A stretch of 64,000 nucleotides of DNA. Source: Lachnoclostridium edouardi (GTDB lineage Bacteria > Bacillota > Clostridia > Lachnospirales > Lachnospiraceae). The position numbers were made by a program, and so were the translations under genes. Positions 17,028 to 25,153 of the stretch are shown here, in pieces (position 1 is the first letter of the stretch; the number at the start of each line of letters is the position of its first letter). The notes under the pieces are model-generated. The model ran no database searches. It was not told the origin of the DNA and was given only the letters and a program-made list of their open reading frames with translations. The stretch spans positions 192,566-256,565 of the forward strand of contig NZ_OESQ01000001.1 of the NCBI RefSeq assembly GCF_900240245.1, in the 5' to 3' direction.

Positions 17028-17678
17028 TCAGCTTTCTTTTAAAATATTTTTTAGAAATGTTCTTCTGTGAATAGGACTGGGGCCAAATTCTCTGATGGCC
17101 GCTGTATGAGCCGCAGTGCCGTAGCCTTTATGCTTGCCAAAGCCGTACTGAGGAAATAATTTATCGTATTCTTCCATCATTCTGTCTCTAGTTACTTTGG
17201 CAATAATACTGGCCGCAGCAATGGACACGCTTTTCCCATCCCCTTTAATAATAGGTACCTGCATAACAGACAAGTCAGGAATAGTGACAGCGTCGTTTAA
17301 AAGCAGATCTGGAGCTACAGATAAACTGGAGACCGCCTGTCTCATGGCCTGGTAGGTGGCCTGTAAAATATTAATTTCATCAATCAGGTCAGGCCCTACA
17401 ATGCCTACGCCTGTGGCGACAGCCTTTCCCATAATTTCTTCATAAAGCTCTTCTCTCTTTTTGGGGGAAAGTTTTTTAGAATCATTGAGAAAAAGGATGG
17501 TACAATCCTTAGGCAAAATCACTGCCCCAGCCACAACAGGACCTGCTAAAGGCCCTCTGCCTGCTTCATCTATGCCGCAAATAAAGGGACATGCTGCATA
17601 AGTATATTCATACTCTTTCATTTGTTCCAGGCGGGAAAGCTCTGCCTGCAGCTTTTCTTCTGTTAATTTTCTTGCCAT
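17028..17678 (-). CDS. rnhB: Ribonuclease HII
   Basis: A 216-residue type 2 RNase H that nicks at ribonucleotides embedded in DNA and at RNA-DNA junctions. The N-terminal catalytic GIDEAGRGPLAGP (about 35-47) carries the adjacent D and E, and VTRDRMMEE and KHKGYGT blocks follow. The start is 4 nt after rbgA, with GGAG upstream. This pair of genes is a standard neighbourhood in Firmicutes. Confidence 0.95.
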   Translation of the reverse strand: MARKLTEEKLQAELSRLEQMKEYEYTYAACPFICGIDEAGRGPLAGPVVAGAVILPKDCTILFLNDSKKLSPKKREELYEEIMGKAVATGVGIVGPDLIDEINILQATYQAMRQAVSSLSVAPDLLLNDAVTIPDLSVMQVPIIKGDGKSVSIAAASIIAKVTRDRMMEEYDKLFPQYGFGKHKGYGTAAHTAAIREFGPSPIHRRTFLKNILKES

Positions 17679-17682
17679 AATA

Positions 17683-18558
17683 TTATTCTCCGGTTTTTTC
17701 CGGTACCTCCAAAGTAATACGCCCTAATTTGCCGCTTCTGAAATCATCCAGCAAAAGCAAAGCAGCTTTTCCTGTATCCAGCTCATTTCCCTTTAAAAGG
17801 CAGCCTCTTACCTTTGCAATGTGGGAAAGCACATAAAAAGAGCCTGCAGTCCTGTCAGAAAAATCAGGCGTTTCATCTATTTGATACCTCTCCTTTAATC
17901 TGTTTAAGTATCTGTCATATAAAAAGCTGATTAACTCTAAAGCCAGTTCCTCTTTATTTAAAATTTCATCATTAATAGAGCCAATAAAAGCCAGCTTTAA
18001 GCCTACCTGCTGATCCTCAAATTTAGGCCACAAAATTCCAGGCGTATCTAAAAGCTCCAGGGTTTTATTCAGGCGTATCCACTGGTTGCCCTTTGTAACC
18101 CCAGGCTTATTCCCTGTTTTGGCGCAGGCCTTTCCTGCAAAGGAGTTAATGAAGGTAGATTTTCCTACATTGGGGATGCCCACTACCATAGCCCTTACAG
18201 GGCGGTTTAAAATGCCTCTTCTTCTGTCCCTTTGAATTTTTTCCTGACATGCCTCCTGAACAATCCCGTTAATCTGTTTTAAGCCTGCTCCTGACCTGGA
18301 ATTTATTTTTACCACATAAAAGCCTTTGGACTTAAAATAATCTGTCCACATATCATTGCAGGACTGGTCCGCCATATCTGATTTATTTAAAAGAATGATT
18401 CGGCCTTTTCCCCTGGCCAAATAATCAATATCTGGATTGCGGCTGCTAAGAGGCGCTCTGGCGTCCACCAGCTCTACAATCAGATCAATTAATTTGATGC
18501 TTTCTTCCATGGCCCGTTTTGCTTTTGTCATATGGCCTGGATACCATTGTATATTCAT
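17683..18558 (-). CDS. ylqF: Ribosome biogenesis GTPase RbgA/YlqF
   Basis: A 291-residue circularly permuted GTPase. G4 (LLNKSD) comes before G1 (GIPNVGKSTFIN), followed by DTPG. The N-terminus WYPGHMTKAKRAM is typical of YlqF. It is needed for late 50S assembly (uL16 incorporation) in B. subtilis. Start is supported by AGGAG. It follows lepB by 16 nt. Confidence 0.95.
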   Translation of the reverse strand: MNIQWYPGHMTKAKRAMEESIKLIDLIVELVDARAPLSSRNPDIDYLARGKGRIILLNKSDMADQSCNDMWTDYFKSKGFYVVKINSRSGAGLKQINGIVQEACQEKIQRDRRRGILNRPVRAMVVGIPNVGKSTFINSFAGKACAKTGNKPGVTKGNQWIRLNKTLELLDTPGILWPKFEDQQVGLKLAFIGSINDEILNKEELALELISFLYDRYLNRLKERYQIDETPDFSDRTAGSFYVLSHIAKVRGCLLKGNELDTGKAALLLLDDFRSGKLGRITLEVPEKTGE

Positions 18559-18574
18559 AAGATCTCCTAATTTA

Positions 18575-19123
18575 TTATGAACCGATTAAGCTGAAATCTG
18601 TAACCGGAAGTATTCTGATCCACACTTTTCCTAATATCTGCTCTTTTTTTACATTTCCAATGTTAATAAACCTGCTGTCCTCGCTGCTGTCTCTATTATC
18701 TCCCAGCAAAAAATATTCATCCTCCAACAGCTTTACAGGATTTTCTGCCAGACCTGCTAAAGATACACTTTCCAGTCCGTTTTCTGCCTCTAAGGGCTTT
18801 CCGTCAATATAAATAATACCTTCTATAATCTGCACTGTTTCTCCTGGAAGGCCGATCACCCGCTTTACGTTTTCCCTGCTGTCCTCTCTCTGAAAAACCA
18901 CAATGTCAAATCTGTCAGGACTGCCAAAATCATAGGCTAAACGGTTCATAAGGACTACATCATTGCTTTCTAAAACAGGAGACATGGAATGGCCTGCAAT
19001 TTTAATTTCAGTGCCAAAGGTGTATACAGTAAACCAGGCAAAGGCAATAACTAAAATGATATCTACAATCCAGTTGACAGCCCTTCGCAGCAGATTGGTT
19101 TCCTCATACTGATAAAAATCCAA
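18575..19123 (-). CDS. lepB: Signal peptidase I
   Basis: A 182-residue type I signal peptidase with a single N-terminal membrane segment at about 15-35. The catalytic serine is in GHSMSPVL and the lysine in NVKRVIGLPGE. The later GDNRDSSEDSR box is also present. It cleaves signal peptides at the outer face of the membrane. Translation probably starts at a TTG codon preceded by GAGGTG. A strong terminator separates it from rplS upstream, so it may rely on read-through or a hidden promoter. Confidence 0.95.
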   Translation of the reverse strand: MDFYQYEETNLLRRAVNWIVDIILVIAFAWFTVYTFGTEIKIAGHSMSPVLESNDVVLMNRLAYDFGSPDRFDIVVFQREDSRENVKRVIGLPGETVQIIEGIIYIDGKPLEAENGLESVSLAGLAENPVKLLEDEYFLLGDNRDSSEDSRFINIGNVKKEQILGKVWIRILPVTDFSLIGS

Positions 19124-19151
19124 ACTTTCACCTCAGCTTTCTAAAGGGCAA

Positions 19152-19180
19152 AAAAGGGACAATTTGCATTGTCCCCTTTT
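19152..19180 (-). terminator. Terminator after rplS
   Basis: GGGACAAT and its complement (19156-19163, 19168-19175) form an 8-bp stem with a 4-nt loop, extended by A/T pairs. On the minus strand it is followed by TTTTTTGCCC. It begins about 6 nt after the rplS stop. Confidence 0.85.
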
Positions 19181-19185
19181 AGTTA

Positions 19186-19533
19186 TTATTTTACTAACTC
19201 TTTTACCTTAGCTGCTTTACCAACTCTGTCGCGTAAGTAGTACAGTTTTGCTCTTCTTACTTTACCTCTTCTTACAACTTCAATGTTGTCAACGGAAGGA
19301 GAATGTAATGGCCATGTTTTCTCAACGCCAATACCATTGGAATTTTTTCTTACTGTGAAAGTCTCTCTGGCTCCGCCGTTCTGTCTTTTAATAACAGTTC
19401 CCTCGAAAATCTGAATTCTTTCACGTGTTCCCTCTTTGATCTTGTTGTATACCTTTACAGTATCACCAACGTGGAACTCTGGTACGCTTGCCTTTAACTG
19501 TGCAGCTTCAATGTTTTTAATAATATCGTTCAT
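19186..19533 (-). CDS. rplS: 50S ribosomal protein L19
   Basis: A 115-residue L19 with typical [19 protein letters not shown] and the C-terminal [17 protein letters not shown] block. L19 sits at the interface of the 30S and 50S subunits. It is the last gene of the ylxM-rplS run before a terminator. It is preceded by an apparent L19-type RNA leader in which the Shine-Dalgarno sequence can pair. Confidence 0.98.
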   Translation of the reverse strand: MNDIIKNIEAAQLKASVPEFHVGDTVKVYNKIKEGTRERIQIFEGTVIKRQNGGARETFTVRKNSNGIGVEKTWPLHSPSVDNIEVVRRGKVRRAKLYYLRDRVGKAAKVKELVK

Positions 19534-19593
19534 AAGAACCTCCTGGAATTATTCAATGTTCTTAATGCCTTTTTGGCAACAGAGGACCATCTC
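19534..19593 (-). promoter_or_regulatory. Candidate L19 ribosomal protein leader
   Basis: The 60 nt between trmD and rplS form three successive small stems on the minus strand: AGAG/CTCT (19581-19584, 19591-19594), TTGCC-type stem TGCC/GGCA (19566-19569, 19575-19578), and AAGAAC/GTTCTT (19558-19563, 19534-19539). The last stem encloses the AGGAGG ribosome-binding site. Position and the GTTGCC-loop-GGCA element fit the L19 leader known in low-GC Gram-positives, which is thought to be an autoregulatory site. The assignment is from memory of the motif, not from a model search. Confidence 0.55.
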
Positions 19594-20370
19594 TTATTTT
19601 TCACACCTGGTCAGTTTATCACAATTTATATGGGAATGCAAGTCCTTTTCCAGCTGTGTTAAAAAAACTTTTTCTTTTTTATCTAAATTTGCCTGACAAA
19701 GCAGGTCGGGCCGCTTTTTTAAGGTCCGTTTAATGGATTCCTGCCTGCGCCACTGGTAAATATTCTGATGATGGCCGGATAAAAGTATTTCAGGCACTTT
19801 TTTTCCCCGCCACTCTTCCGGTCTGGTATACTGAGGGTATTCTAATAAATTATCGTGAAATGATTCCTCCTCAGCTGATACATTATTATTCAGCACGCCG
19901 GGAACCAGCCTGGAAATGCAGTCGATCATTACCATGGCAGGCAGTTCTCCCCCTGTCAGCACGTAATCTCCCACAGACAATTCGTCTGTCACAATTTCCT
20001 CTAAAACTCTTTCATCTATTCCTTCGTAATGGCCGCAGAGAAATACAAGGTCCTCCTCCTTTGCCAGCTCTTCTGCAATTTTCTGATTAAAAACCTTTCC
20101 CTGGGGAGTCATAAACAGCACCCTGGGCTTTTTTCCCAGCTTTTCACAGATTGCCTCATAACAGCAGTATACCGGCTCCGCCTGCATCACCATGCCGGCT
20201 CCGCCTCCATAAGGGGCGTCGTCTACATGGCCGTGCTTTTCTTTTGTGTAATCCCTTATATTAACTGCTTCCACAGAAATCAGGCCTTTATTTACCGCCC
20301 TGCCTATAATACTGGTGTTTAAACCGTCTAAAACCATTTCAGGAAACAACGTCATAATATGATAATTCAT
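19594..20370 (-). CDS. trmD: tRNA (guanine(37)-N1)-methyltransferase
   Basis: A 258-residue SPOUT-fold methyltransferase that makes m1G37 in tRNAs reading CNN and GGG codons, preventing frameshifts. It has the N-terminal ITLFPEM-like MTLFPEMVLDG, LCGHYEGIDERV, and the knot motif SVGDYVLTGGELPAM. The frame stays open to 20457, but that extension overlaps rimM and lacks family similarity. The ATG at 20370 has AGGAGG 5-6 nt upstream. It starts 14 nt after rimM. Confidence 0.97.
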   Translation of the reverse strand: MNYHIMTLFPEMVLDGLNTSIIGRAVNKGLISVEAVNIRDYTKEKHGHVDDAPYGGGAGMVMQAEPVYCCYEAICEKLGKKPRVLFMTPQGKVFNQKIAEELAKEEDLVFLCGHYEGIDERVLEEIVTDELSVGDYVLTGGELPAMVMIDCISRLVPGVLNNNVSAEEESFHDNLLEYPQYTRPEEWRGKKVPEILLSGHHQNIYQWRRQESIKRTLKKRPDLLCQANLDKKEKVFLTQLEKDLHSHINCDKLTRCEK

Positions 20371-20384
20371 AATTCCTCCTGGCT

Positions 20385-20897
20385 TTACAAATCTAAAAGA
20401 CCTTCTAAAAGATGAACATGCATTTGACCTGCCTCCAAATCCACCTGAAGGATGCACTGCTTAATGGCCGGAATTAAAACCTCTTTTCCGTTTTCCATTT
20501 CCACTACATATACGTCGTTGGCCCCTGTAAACAGCACATCCTTCAGCTTTCCTAAAACTTGACCGTCTTCAGTGATCGCTGTCAGGCCTATCAGATCTGC
20601 AACAAAGTTTTCATCCTTTTCTAAAGGCACTGCCTGATCTCTTGTAATTAAAAGATCCTTCTGCCTGTAAATTTCTACATCATTCATATTGTCAAAGCCT
20701 TTGAATTTCAGGATCACCATATTTTTAAAGAACTTAACCTGAGAAATTTCCATTTCCTTTAATTCTTTTCCTGTATCCAGAAGCACTGTTTTCAGCTTTT
20801 TAAAACGGTTGGGGTCGTCTGTGGTGGGAAACACCTTTACTTCTCCTTTTACCCCGTGCGGAGATGTAATTACTCCAACTCTCAGTAAATTTTCCAT
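20385..20897 (-). CDS. rimM: Ribosome maturation factor RimM
   Basis: A 170-residue RimM, a 30S assembly factor that binds S19. The N-terminal RimM domain ([20 protein letters not shown]) is followed by a C-terminal PRC-barrel domain (ALTEDG-like [12 protein letters not shown] and [10 protein letters not shown]). It lies between khpA and trmD in the usual order, with a strong hairpin in front of it. Confidence 0.95.
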   Translation of the reverse strand: MENLLRVGVITSPHGVKGEVKVFPTTDDPNRFKKLKTVLLDTGKELKEMEISQVKFFKNMVILKFKGFDNMNDVEIYRQKDLLITRDQAVPLEKDENFVADLIGLTAITEDGQVLGKLKDVLFTGANDVYVVEMENGKEVLIPAIKQCILQVDLEAGQMHVHLLEGLLDL

Positions 20898-20926
20898 ATC
20901 TTATGCCTTTCTTCTAAAACAATCAG

Positions 20927-20961
20927 AAAGGGAGCGTTGCAAAAAATGCAATACTCCCTTT
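20927..20961 (-). terminator. Hairpin between khpA and rimM
   Basis: 15-nt arms (20927-20941 and 20947-20961), A/T loop, one or two mismatches. It starts about 5 nt after the khpA stop and is followed on the minus strand by CTGATTGTTTT. A partial terminator or attenuator inside the ribosomal cluster is likely. Confidence 0.65.
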
Positions 20962-20965
20962 AGTT

Positions 20966-21193
20966 TTACTGAATGTCTACAATGACCTTCTTTTCTTCCT
21001 TTGAAGCAGCTGCTTTTACAACAGAGCGGATTGCTTTTGCAATTCTGCCCTGTTTTCCGATTACTTTACCCATATCAGACGGAGCAACCTTTAATTCAAT
21101 AACGGTTGCATCCTCCTTTTCTGTCTCTGTAACGACAACTTCATCAGGATTGTCAACTAATGCTTTGGCGATAACTTCAACTAATTCTTTCAT
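20966..21193 (-). CDS. khpA: KH-domain RNA-binding protein KhpA (YlqC)
   Basis: A 75-residue single KH-domain protein with the RNA-binding GKVIGKQGRIAKAIR loop. KhpA pairs with KhpB (Jag) in several Firmicutes and affects cell division and mRNA stability. The gene sits between rpsP and rimM, as is typical. Start is supported by GAGAGGTG. Confidence 0.93.
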   Translation of the reverse strand: MKELVEVIAKALVDNPDEVVVTETEKEDATVIELKVAPSDMGKVIGKQGRIAKAIRSVVKAAASKEEKKVIVDIQ

Positions 21194-21210
21194 CCCAACT
21201 CACCTCTCGC

Positions 21211-21453
21211 TTACTGGATGCCGGCGATCTTCAAAAGCTTTCCTACTGTTTCAGTTGGCTGAGCACCTGTTGCTAACCATTTTTTAGCTGCCTCTTCGTC
21301 AAACTTGATTACGCTTGGGTCTACAGTTGGGTCATAATATCCAACTTCCTCGATGAATCTGCCATCTCTTGGGCTTCTGGAATCTGCTACTACGATTCTA
21401 TAGAAAGGAGCCTTTTTCTGTCCCATTCTTCTTAATCTCATTTTTACTGCCAT
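21211..21453 (-). CDS. rpsP: 30S ribosomal protein S16
   Basis: An 80-residue S16 beginning [14 protein letters not shown] with the family's [20 protein letters not shown] block. The open frame extends to 21498, but the ATG at 21453 has a TAAGGAGGTG site immediately upstream and matches the family start. It follows ffh by about 70 nt. Confidence 0.98.
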   Translation of the reverse strand: MAVKMRLRRMGQKKAPFYRIVVADSRSPRDGRFIEEVGYYDPTVDPSVIKFDEEAAKKWLATGAQPTETVGKLLKIAGIQ

Positions 21454-21522
21454 GTAATTCACCTCCTTATAAATATGCTGACTATTTATAACAAACACAG
21501 GTATCCTGAGTTGTTTGCTGAT

Positions 21523-22887
21523 TTAAAAGGGTATTTTGAACTTGCCGCCCATAAGGCCGCCAAGACCTCCAAAACCGCCTTTTTTCTTTCTGCCCATCAT
21601 ACCAGGCAGCTGTTTCATCATCTTTTTCATCTGATCAAACTGTTTCACAATACGGTTTACTTCGCTGATCTCTACTCCTGCTCCTTTGGCAATTCTCTGC
21701 TTTCTGGATAAATTCAGAATAGAGGGATTGGCCCTTTCTTTTAAAGTCATGGAAAGAATAATTGCCTCCACCCTGTCCATAGCTTTCTCGTCAATATCCA
21801 CGTCTTTTAGCTGGCCCATACCAGGCATCATGCCCAGAATACTGCTCATGCCGCCCATTTTTTTCACCTGGCGCATCTGATCTAAGAAGTCGTTAAAATC
21901 AAACTCAGCTTTTTTCAGTTTTTGGCTTAACTCCTTCGCCTTTTCCTCATCTACTTCCAGCTCGGCCTTTTCAATGAGAGATAAAATATCGCCCATTCCC
22001 AAAATACGTGAAGCCATACGGTCAGGATAAAACTGCTCTAAATCTGACAGTTTTTCTCCCATTCCAATATACAGTATAGGCTTTCCTGTTACATCCCGGA
22101 TAGAAAGGGCGGCTCCGCCTCTTGTATCTCCATCCAGCTTTGTAAGGATTACGCCGTCAATACCAATTTTTTCATTAAACATGCTGGCTACATTTACTGC
22201 GTCCTGTCCTGTCATGGCGTCCACCACCAGAATTGTCTGGTGAACCTCCACAGCGTCCTTAATGGCAACCAGTTCGTCCATCATCTCTTCATCTACGTGA
22301 AGACGTCCGGCTGTATCCAGGATTAAAACATTATAGCCTTCCTTTTTGGCATGTTCCACAGCAGCCTTGGCAATGTTTACAGGACTGTGATTTTCTCCCA
22401 TGGAAAACACGGGAACTTCCTGCTTTTCACCGTTGATCTGAAGCTGCTTCACAGCTGCCGGACGATATACGTCGCAGGCGGCCAAAAGAGGCTTTCTGCC
22501 TTTTGCCTTCAGCTTTCCGGCAATCTTGGCTGTGGTAGTAGTTTTACCGGCGCCCTGAAGACCGGCCATCATAATAACAGTAATTTCATTAGAAGGCTTC
22601 AGCCCAATCTCTGTGGTGTCTGATCCCATAAGGGAGATCAGCTCTTCATTTACAATTTTTATAACCATCTGGCCTGGGGTCAGGCTATTTAACACATCCT
22701 GGCCTACAGCCCGCTCCTGTACGGAGTTAATGAACTTTTTTACAACCTTAAAGCTGACGTCCGCCTCTAAAAGAGCCATCTTTACTTCTTTCATGGCGAC
22801 TTTTACGTCCGCCTCAGAAAGCCTGCCCTTTCCTCTAAGGTTTTTAAATATGTTCTGCAGCTTATCGGATAAGCTTTCAAAAGCCAT
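21523..22887 (-). CDS. ffh: Signal recognition particle protein Ffh
   Basis: A 454-residue SRP54 homologue with N-terminal helical domain, GTPase domain (GLQGAGKTTT, DTAGR, TKLDG) and C-terminal methionine-rich M domain that binds 4.5S RNA and signal peptides (KKMGGMSSILGMMPGMG, MMKQLPGMMG). It works with FtsY, also in this window at 28420-29364. A TTG precedes the ATG, but AGGAGG spacing (7 nt) favours the ATG at 22887. It is 11 nt downstream of ylxM. Confidence 0.98.
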   Translation of the reverse strand: MAFESLSDKLQNIFKNLRGKGRLSEADVKVAMKEVKMALLEADVSFKVVKKFINSVQERAVGQDVLNSLTPGQMVIKIVNEELISLMGSDTTEIGLKPSNEITVIMMAGLQGAGKTTTTAKIAGKLKAKGRKPLLAACDVYRPAAVKQLQINGEKQEVPVFSMGENHSPVNIAKAAVEHAKKEGYNVLILDTAGRLHVDEEMMDELVAIKDAVEVHQTILVVDAMTGQDAVNVASMFNEKIGIDGVILTKLDGDTRGGAALSIRDVTGKPILYIGMGEKLSDLEQFYPDRMASRILGMGDILSLIEKAELEVDEEKAKELSQKLKKAEFDFNDFLDQMRQVKKMGGMSSILGMMPGMGQLKDVDIDEKAMDRVEAIILSMTLKERANPSILNLSRKQRIAKGAGVEISEVNRIVKQFDQMKKMMKQLPGMMGRKKKGGFGGLGGLMGGKFKIPF

Positions 22888-22898
22888 CAAAGGACCTC

Positions 22899-23240
22899 CT
22901 ATAATTCAATAATGTGGCCTGTCAAACTGTCTATATGCTTTAGCAATTCTCTGTCTTCTGTTCTTTGATACTCCTGAGTCAGCTTTCTGATCTCCTCCAC
23001 CATGGCCTTAGTCTGCTGAAACTTTTCAACCAGATGAAGCTTTTCCTCATAGCCTTCCAGAAGCTTATCGCAGCGCTTTACTAAATCATGCACGCCTTGA
23101 CGGCTGATTCCCTGCTCCGCCGCTATTTCGCTGAGGGACAGGTCGTTAAACACCACGTCTTCATATATTTTTTTCTGATGCTCAGTCAGCAGTTCTCCAT
23201 AAAAATCATAAAGCTGACCTTGTCTGACTATTTTTTCCAT
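22899..23240 (-). CDS. ylxM: YlxM/p13-like helix-turn-helix protein
   Basis: A 113-residue YlxM (UPF0122) protein with a sigma-70 region-4-like helix-turn-helix at about 20-60 (DLSLSEIAAEQGISRQGVHDLVKRC) and a coiled-coil-like tail. In streptococci YlxM stimulates SRP function and is usually encoded just before ffh, as here. The frame is open to 23339, but the extension runs through a perfect promoter (23257-23285), so the ATG at 23240 is the start. The 5' leader is then only about 10 nt. Confidence 0.9.
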   Translation of the reverse strand: MEKIVRQGQLYDFYGELLTEHQKKIYEDVVFNDLSLSEIAAEQGISRQGVHDLVKRCDKLLEGYEEKLHLVEKFQQTKAMVEEIRKLTQEYQRTEDRELLKHIDSLTGHIIEL

Positions 23241-23256
23241 TCCTGTCACCTGTGCC

Positions 23257-23285
23257 AGTATACAACAAAGCCTTCCTGCTGTCAA
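23257..23285 (-). promoter_or_regulatory. Consensus promoter of the ylxM-ffh cluster
   Basis: Minus strand TTGACA (23280-23285), 17-bp spacer, TATACT (23257-23262). The expected start point near 23250 is about 10 nt ahead of the ylxM ATG, so the leader contains little more than the AGGTG ribosome-binding site. Confidence 0.85.
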
Positions 23286-23295
23286 GTATTTTTTC

Positions 23296-23324
23296 TTGAC
23301 AATGTTTTTTTCAAGTTTTATAAT
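23296..23324 (+). promoter_or_regulatory. Consensus divergent promoter of the panT-like unit
   Basis: Plus strand TTGACA (23296-23301) and TATAAT (23319-23324), 17-bp spacer, both hexamers perfect. The two -35 elements of this and the ylxM promoter are 10 bp apart, back to back. Transcription would start near 23331, leaving a leader of about 150 nt. Confidence 0.85.
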
Positions 23325-23330
23325 AGGCTG

Positions 23331-23476
23331 GTAAAACATTCACCCTGAGTATCTGAGAGAAAAGCTGTAAGACGCTGATTGCAACCGATTCAGGCAGGCA
23401 GTACGGCGCATGTCTTTCATTTGGCGAAAAGGATTGCACAAACAGCGACATACCCGCAGGGGATGTCAGCAGGAGG
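23331..23476 (+). promoter_or_regulatory. Structured 5' leader of the ECF transporter gene (possible riboswitch, class unknown)
   Basis: The leader can close a multi-part helix: GCTG (23374-23377) with CAGC (23443-23446) and TTGCAA (23379-23384) with TTGCA (23434-23438), enclosing about 50 nt. A second hairpin (GACAT 23447-23451 with ATGTC 23463-23467, inner CCC/GGG) ends 3 nt before the AGGAGG site at 23471-23476. This is the arrangement expected of a translational riboswitch. It did not match the TPP, THF, cobalamin or preQ1 consensus as remembered. An ATG at 23478 opens a four-codon frame that ends across the TTG start. Confidence 0.45.
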
Positions 23477-23484
23477 TATGAAAA

Positions 23485-24141
23485 TTGAATAAGAAGAAAA
23501 GCAAGGAACTTGATGTGCGCCTTATGGCTCAGCTGGCGTTGTTAACGTCTATTATGCTGGTGATGGCATTTACGCCTTTGGGATATATTCCTCTTCCCTT
23601 TATGAACGCCACTACTATGCATATTCCCGTCATTGTGGGAGCTTGTATTTTGGGACCTAAGGCAGGAGGTATTTTAGGAGGTATTTTTGGAGTTACAAGT
23701 GTAATAAAGGCGACGATACAGCCTAATATTACCTCTTTTGTATTTACCCCTTTTTACAGCCTGAACCCTCAGTTTCACGGCAGCTTTTCCAGCTTCATTG
23801 TGGCCATTCTGCCCAGAATTTTAATCGGCGTTGCAGCCGGCTGGATATTTGCCTGCTTAAAAAAGCGCTTTAAAAATGAATCCCTGGCTTTAATAATCAG
23901 CGGCTTTGCAGGCTCCATGGTAAATACTGTGGGAGTTATGACTTTAATCTTTTTGTTTTTTGGCGATCAGTACGCTGCTGCAGGAGGCGTGGAAGCTTCC
24001 ATGCTTTTAGGCGTTATTTTAGGAGTCATCGGAATGAACGGAATTCCCGAAGCTTTGATTGCAGCCATTATTACCCAGGCGGCGGGAAAGGCCTTGCTGG
24101 CAGTTTTTAAGAAATCAGGAATAAAAGTTACCTACGCATAA
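23485..24141 (+). CDS. ECF transporter S component, PanT-like (probable pantothenate uptake)
   Basis: A 218-residue membrane protein with about six hydrophobic segments. It is the substrate-binding S component of an energy-coupling-factor importer, which would share an EcfA/A'/T module encoded elsewhere. LGYIPLP, HIPVIVGACILGPKAGGILG and LPRILIGVAAGW resemble PanT more than RibU, ThiT or FolT, so pantothenate is the best guess. Translation starts at TTG (23485), 8 nt after AGGAGG; the nearer ATG at 23478 hits a stop after four codons and sits too close to the ribosome-binding site. It lies directly before a P1-family peptidase gene. Confidence 0.75.
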   Translation: MNKKKSKELDVRLMAQLALLTSIMLVMAFTPLGYIPLPFMNATTMHIPVIVGACILGPKAGGILGGIFGVTSVIKATIQPNITSFVFTPFYSLNPQFHGSFSSFIVAILPRILIGVAAGWIFACLKKRFKNESLALIISGFAGSMVNTVGVMTLIFLFFGDQYAAAGGVEASMLLGVILGVIGMNGIPEALIAAIITQAAGKALLAVFKKSGIKVTYA

Positions 24142-24172
24142 ACTGCAACATATATAAAAGAGGAAAATGAAA

Positions 24173-25153
24173 ATGAATGGAACAAAAGAAATACCTATTA
24201 CTGAGATAGAAGGATTTCGTTTAGGTCATGCCTGGGATCAGGAAGCGGCTACAGGCTGCTCAGTAATTCTCTGCGACCACTGCTCTCCTGCCGGCGCAGC
24301 TGTCAGGGGAGGAGGACCTGCCTCCAGGGAAACTCCTTTGCTGGACCCATTGGCAGCCTCTTTAGGGCTTCACGCCATTCTGCTTTCCGGAGGCTCTGCC
24401 TTTGGCTTAGATGCTGCAGGAGGCGTAATGAAATATTTAGAGGAGCGGGATATTGGTTTTGACGTGGGGGTGACAAAGGTTCCTTTGGTGTGCCAGTCCT
24501 GTGTGTTTGACCTGGTAATCGGAAGGAAGGATGTAAGGCCGGACAGTGAAATGGCCTATAAGGCATGTTTAGATGCAGACAGCTGTAAGGACTCCGCTCT
24601 CCTCCAAGGTAATGTGGGAGTGGGCATGGGCTGTACTGTGGGAAAATATAAAGGACCGGAATATGCAATGAAAGGCGGTCTGGGAACCTTTGCCCTTCAG
24701 GCGGGAAATGTAAAAGTAGGCGCTATCGTGGCTGTAAACGCTATGGGGGACATTTATAATATAGAAACAGGCCGGCAGATAGCCGGCCTTCTGAACAAAG
24801 AGAAAAACGGGTTCAGATGTACAGAGGAAGAAATGGTAAAGGACGCGGCGGCCATTCCCGATTTATTTACAGGAAATACTACTATTGGAGTGATTCTTAC
24901 AAACGGAGCTTTCACAAAGGCACAGGCAAATAAAATAGCCGCTATGGCTCATAACGGCTATGCCAGATCTATCCGTCCAGTACACACTACTGCAGACGGA
25001 GATACTATTTACGCCCTTTCTCTTGGAAAAGAAAAAGCTGATTTAAATGTAGTCGGAACTTTAGCTGCCTATGTAATGGGTATGGCAGTAAACCGGGGAG
25101 TTTTAGCAGCCCAGTCTGCACACGGATATTTAGGGGCGAAAGATTTACTTTAA
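24173..25153 (+). CDS. P1 family (DmpA/BapA-type) aminopeptidase or amidase
   Basis: An Ntn-fold self-processing hydrolase of MEROPS family S58, about 326 residues. The family signatures GGSAFGLDAAGGVM and QAGNVKVGAIVAVNAMGD are present. A GNTTIGVIL segment near residue 236 carries the expected auto-cleavage site, with threonine as the likely new N-terminal nucleophile. Known relatives release N-terminal D-residues or beta-alanyl groups. An ATG at 24167 is only 3 nt from the AAAGAGG site; the ATG at 24173 has 9-nt spacing and is preferred. It is 31 nt downstream of the PanT-like gene and overlaps the convergent yaaA by 9 nt. Confidence 0.85.
   Translation: MNGTKEIPITEIEGFRLGHAWDQEAATGCSVILCDHCSPAGAAVRGGGPASRETPLLDPLAASLGLHAILLSGGSAFGLDAAGGVMKYLEERDIGFDVGVTKVPLVCQSCVFDLVIGRKDVRPDSEMAYKACLDADSCKDSALLQGNVGVGMGCTVGKYKGPEYAMKGGLGTFALQAGNVKVGAIVAVNAMGDIYNIETGRQIAGLLNKEKNGFRCTEEEMVKDAAAIPDLFTGNTTIGVILTNGAFTKAQANKIAAMAHNGYARSIRPVHTTADGDTIYALSLGKEKADLNVVGTLAAYVMGMAVNRGVLAAQSAHGYLGAKDLL

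Noticed and set aside
23241-23339. N-terminal extension of ylxM
   Set aside because: It covers a perfect promoter, and YlxM proteins are normally about 110 residues.
23331-23476. TPP or THF riboswitch ahead of the ECF gene
   Set aside because: A CTGAGA string is present, but the other conserved TPP strings (ACCTGAT, GCGTAGGGA) are missing, and the THF core was not found either.
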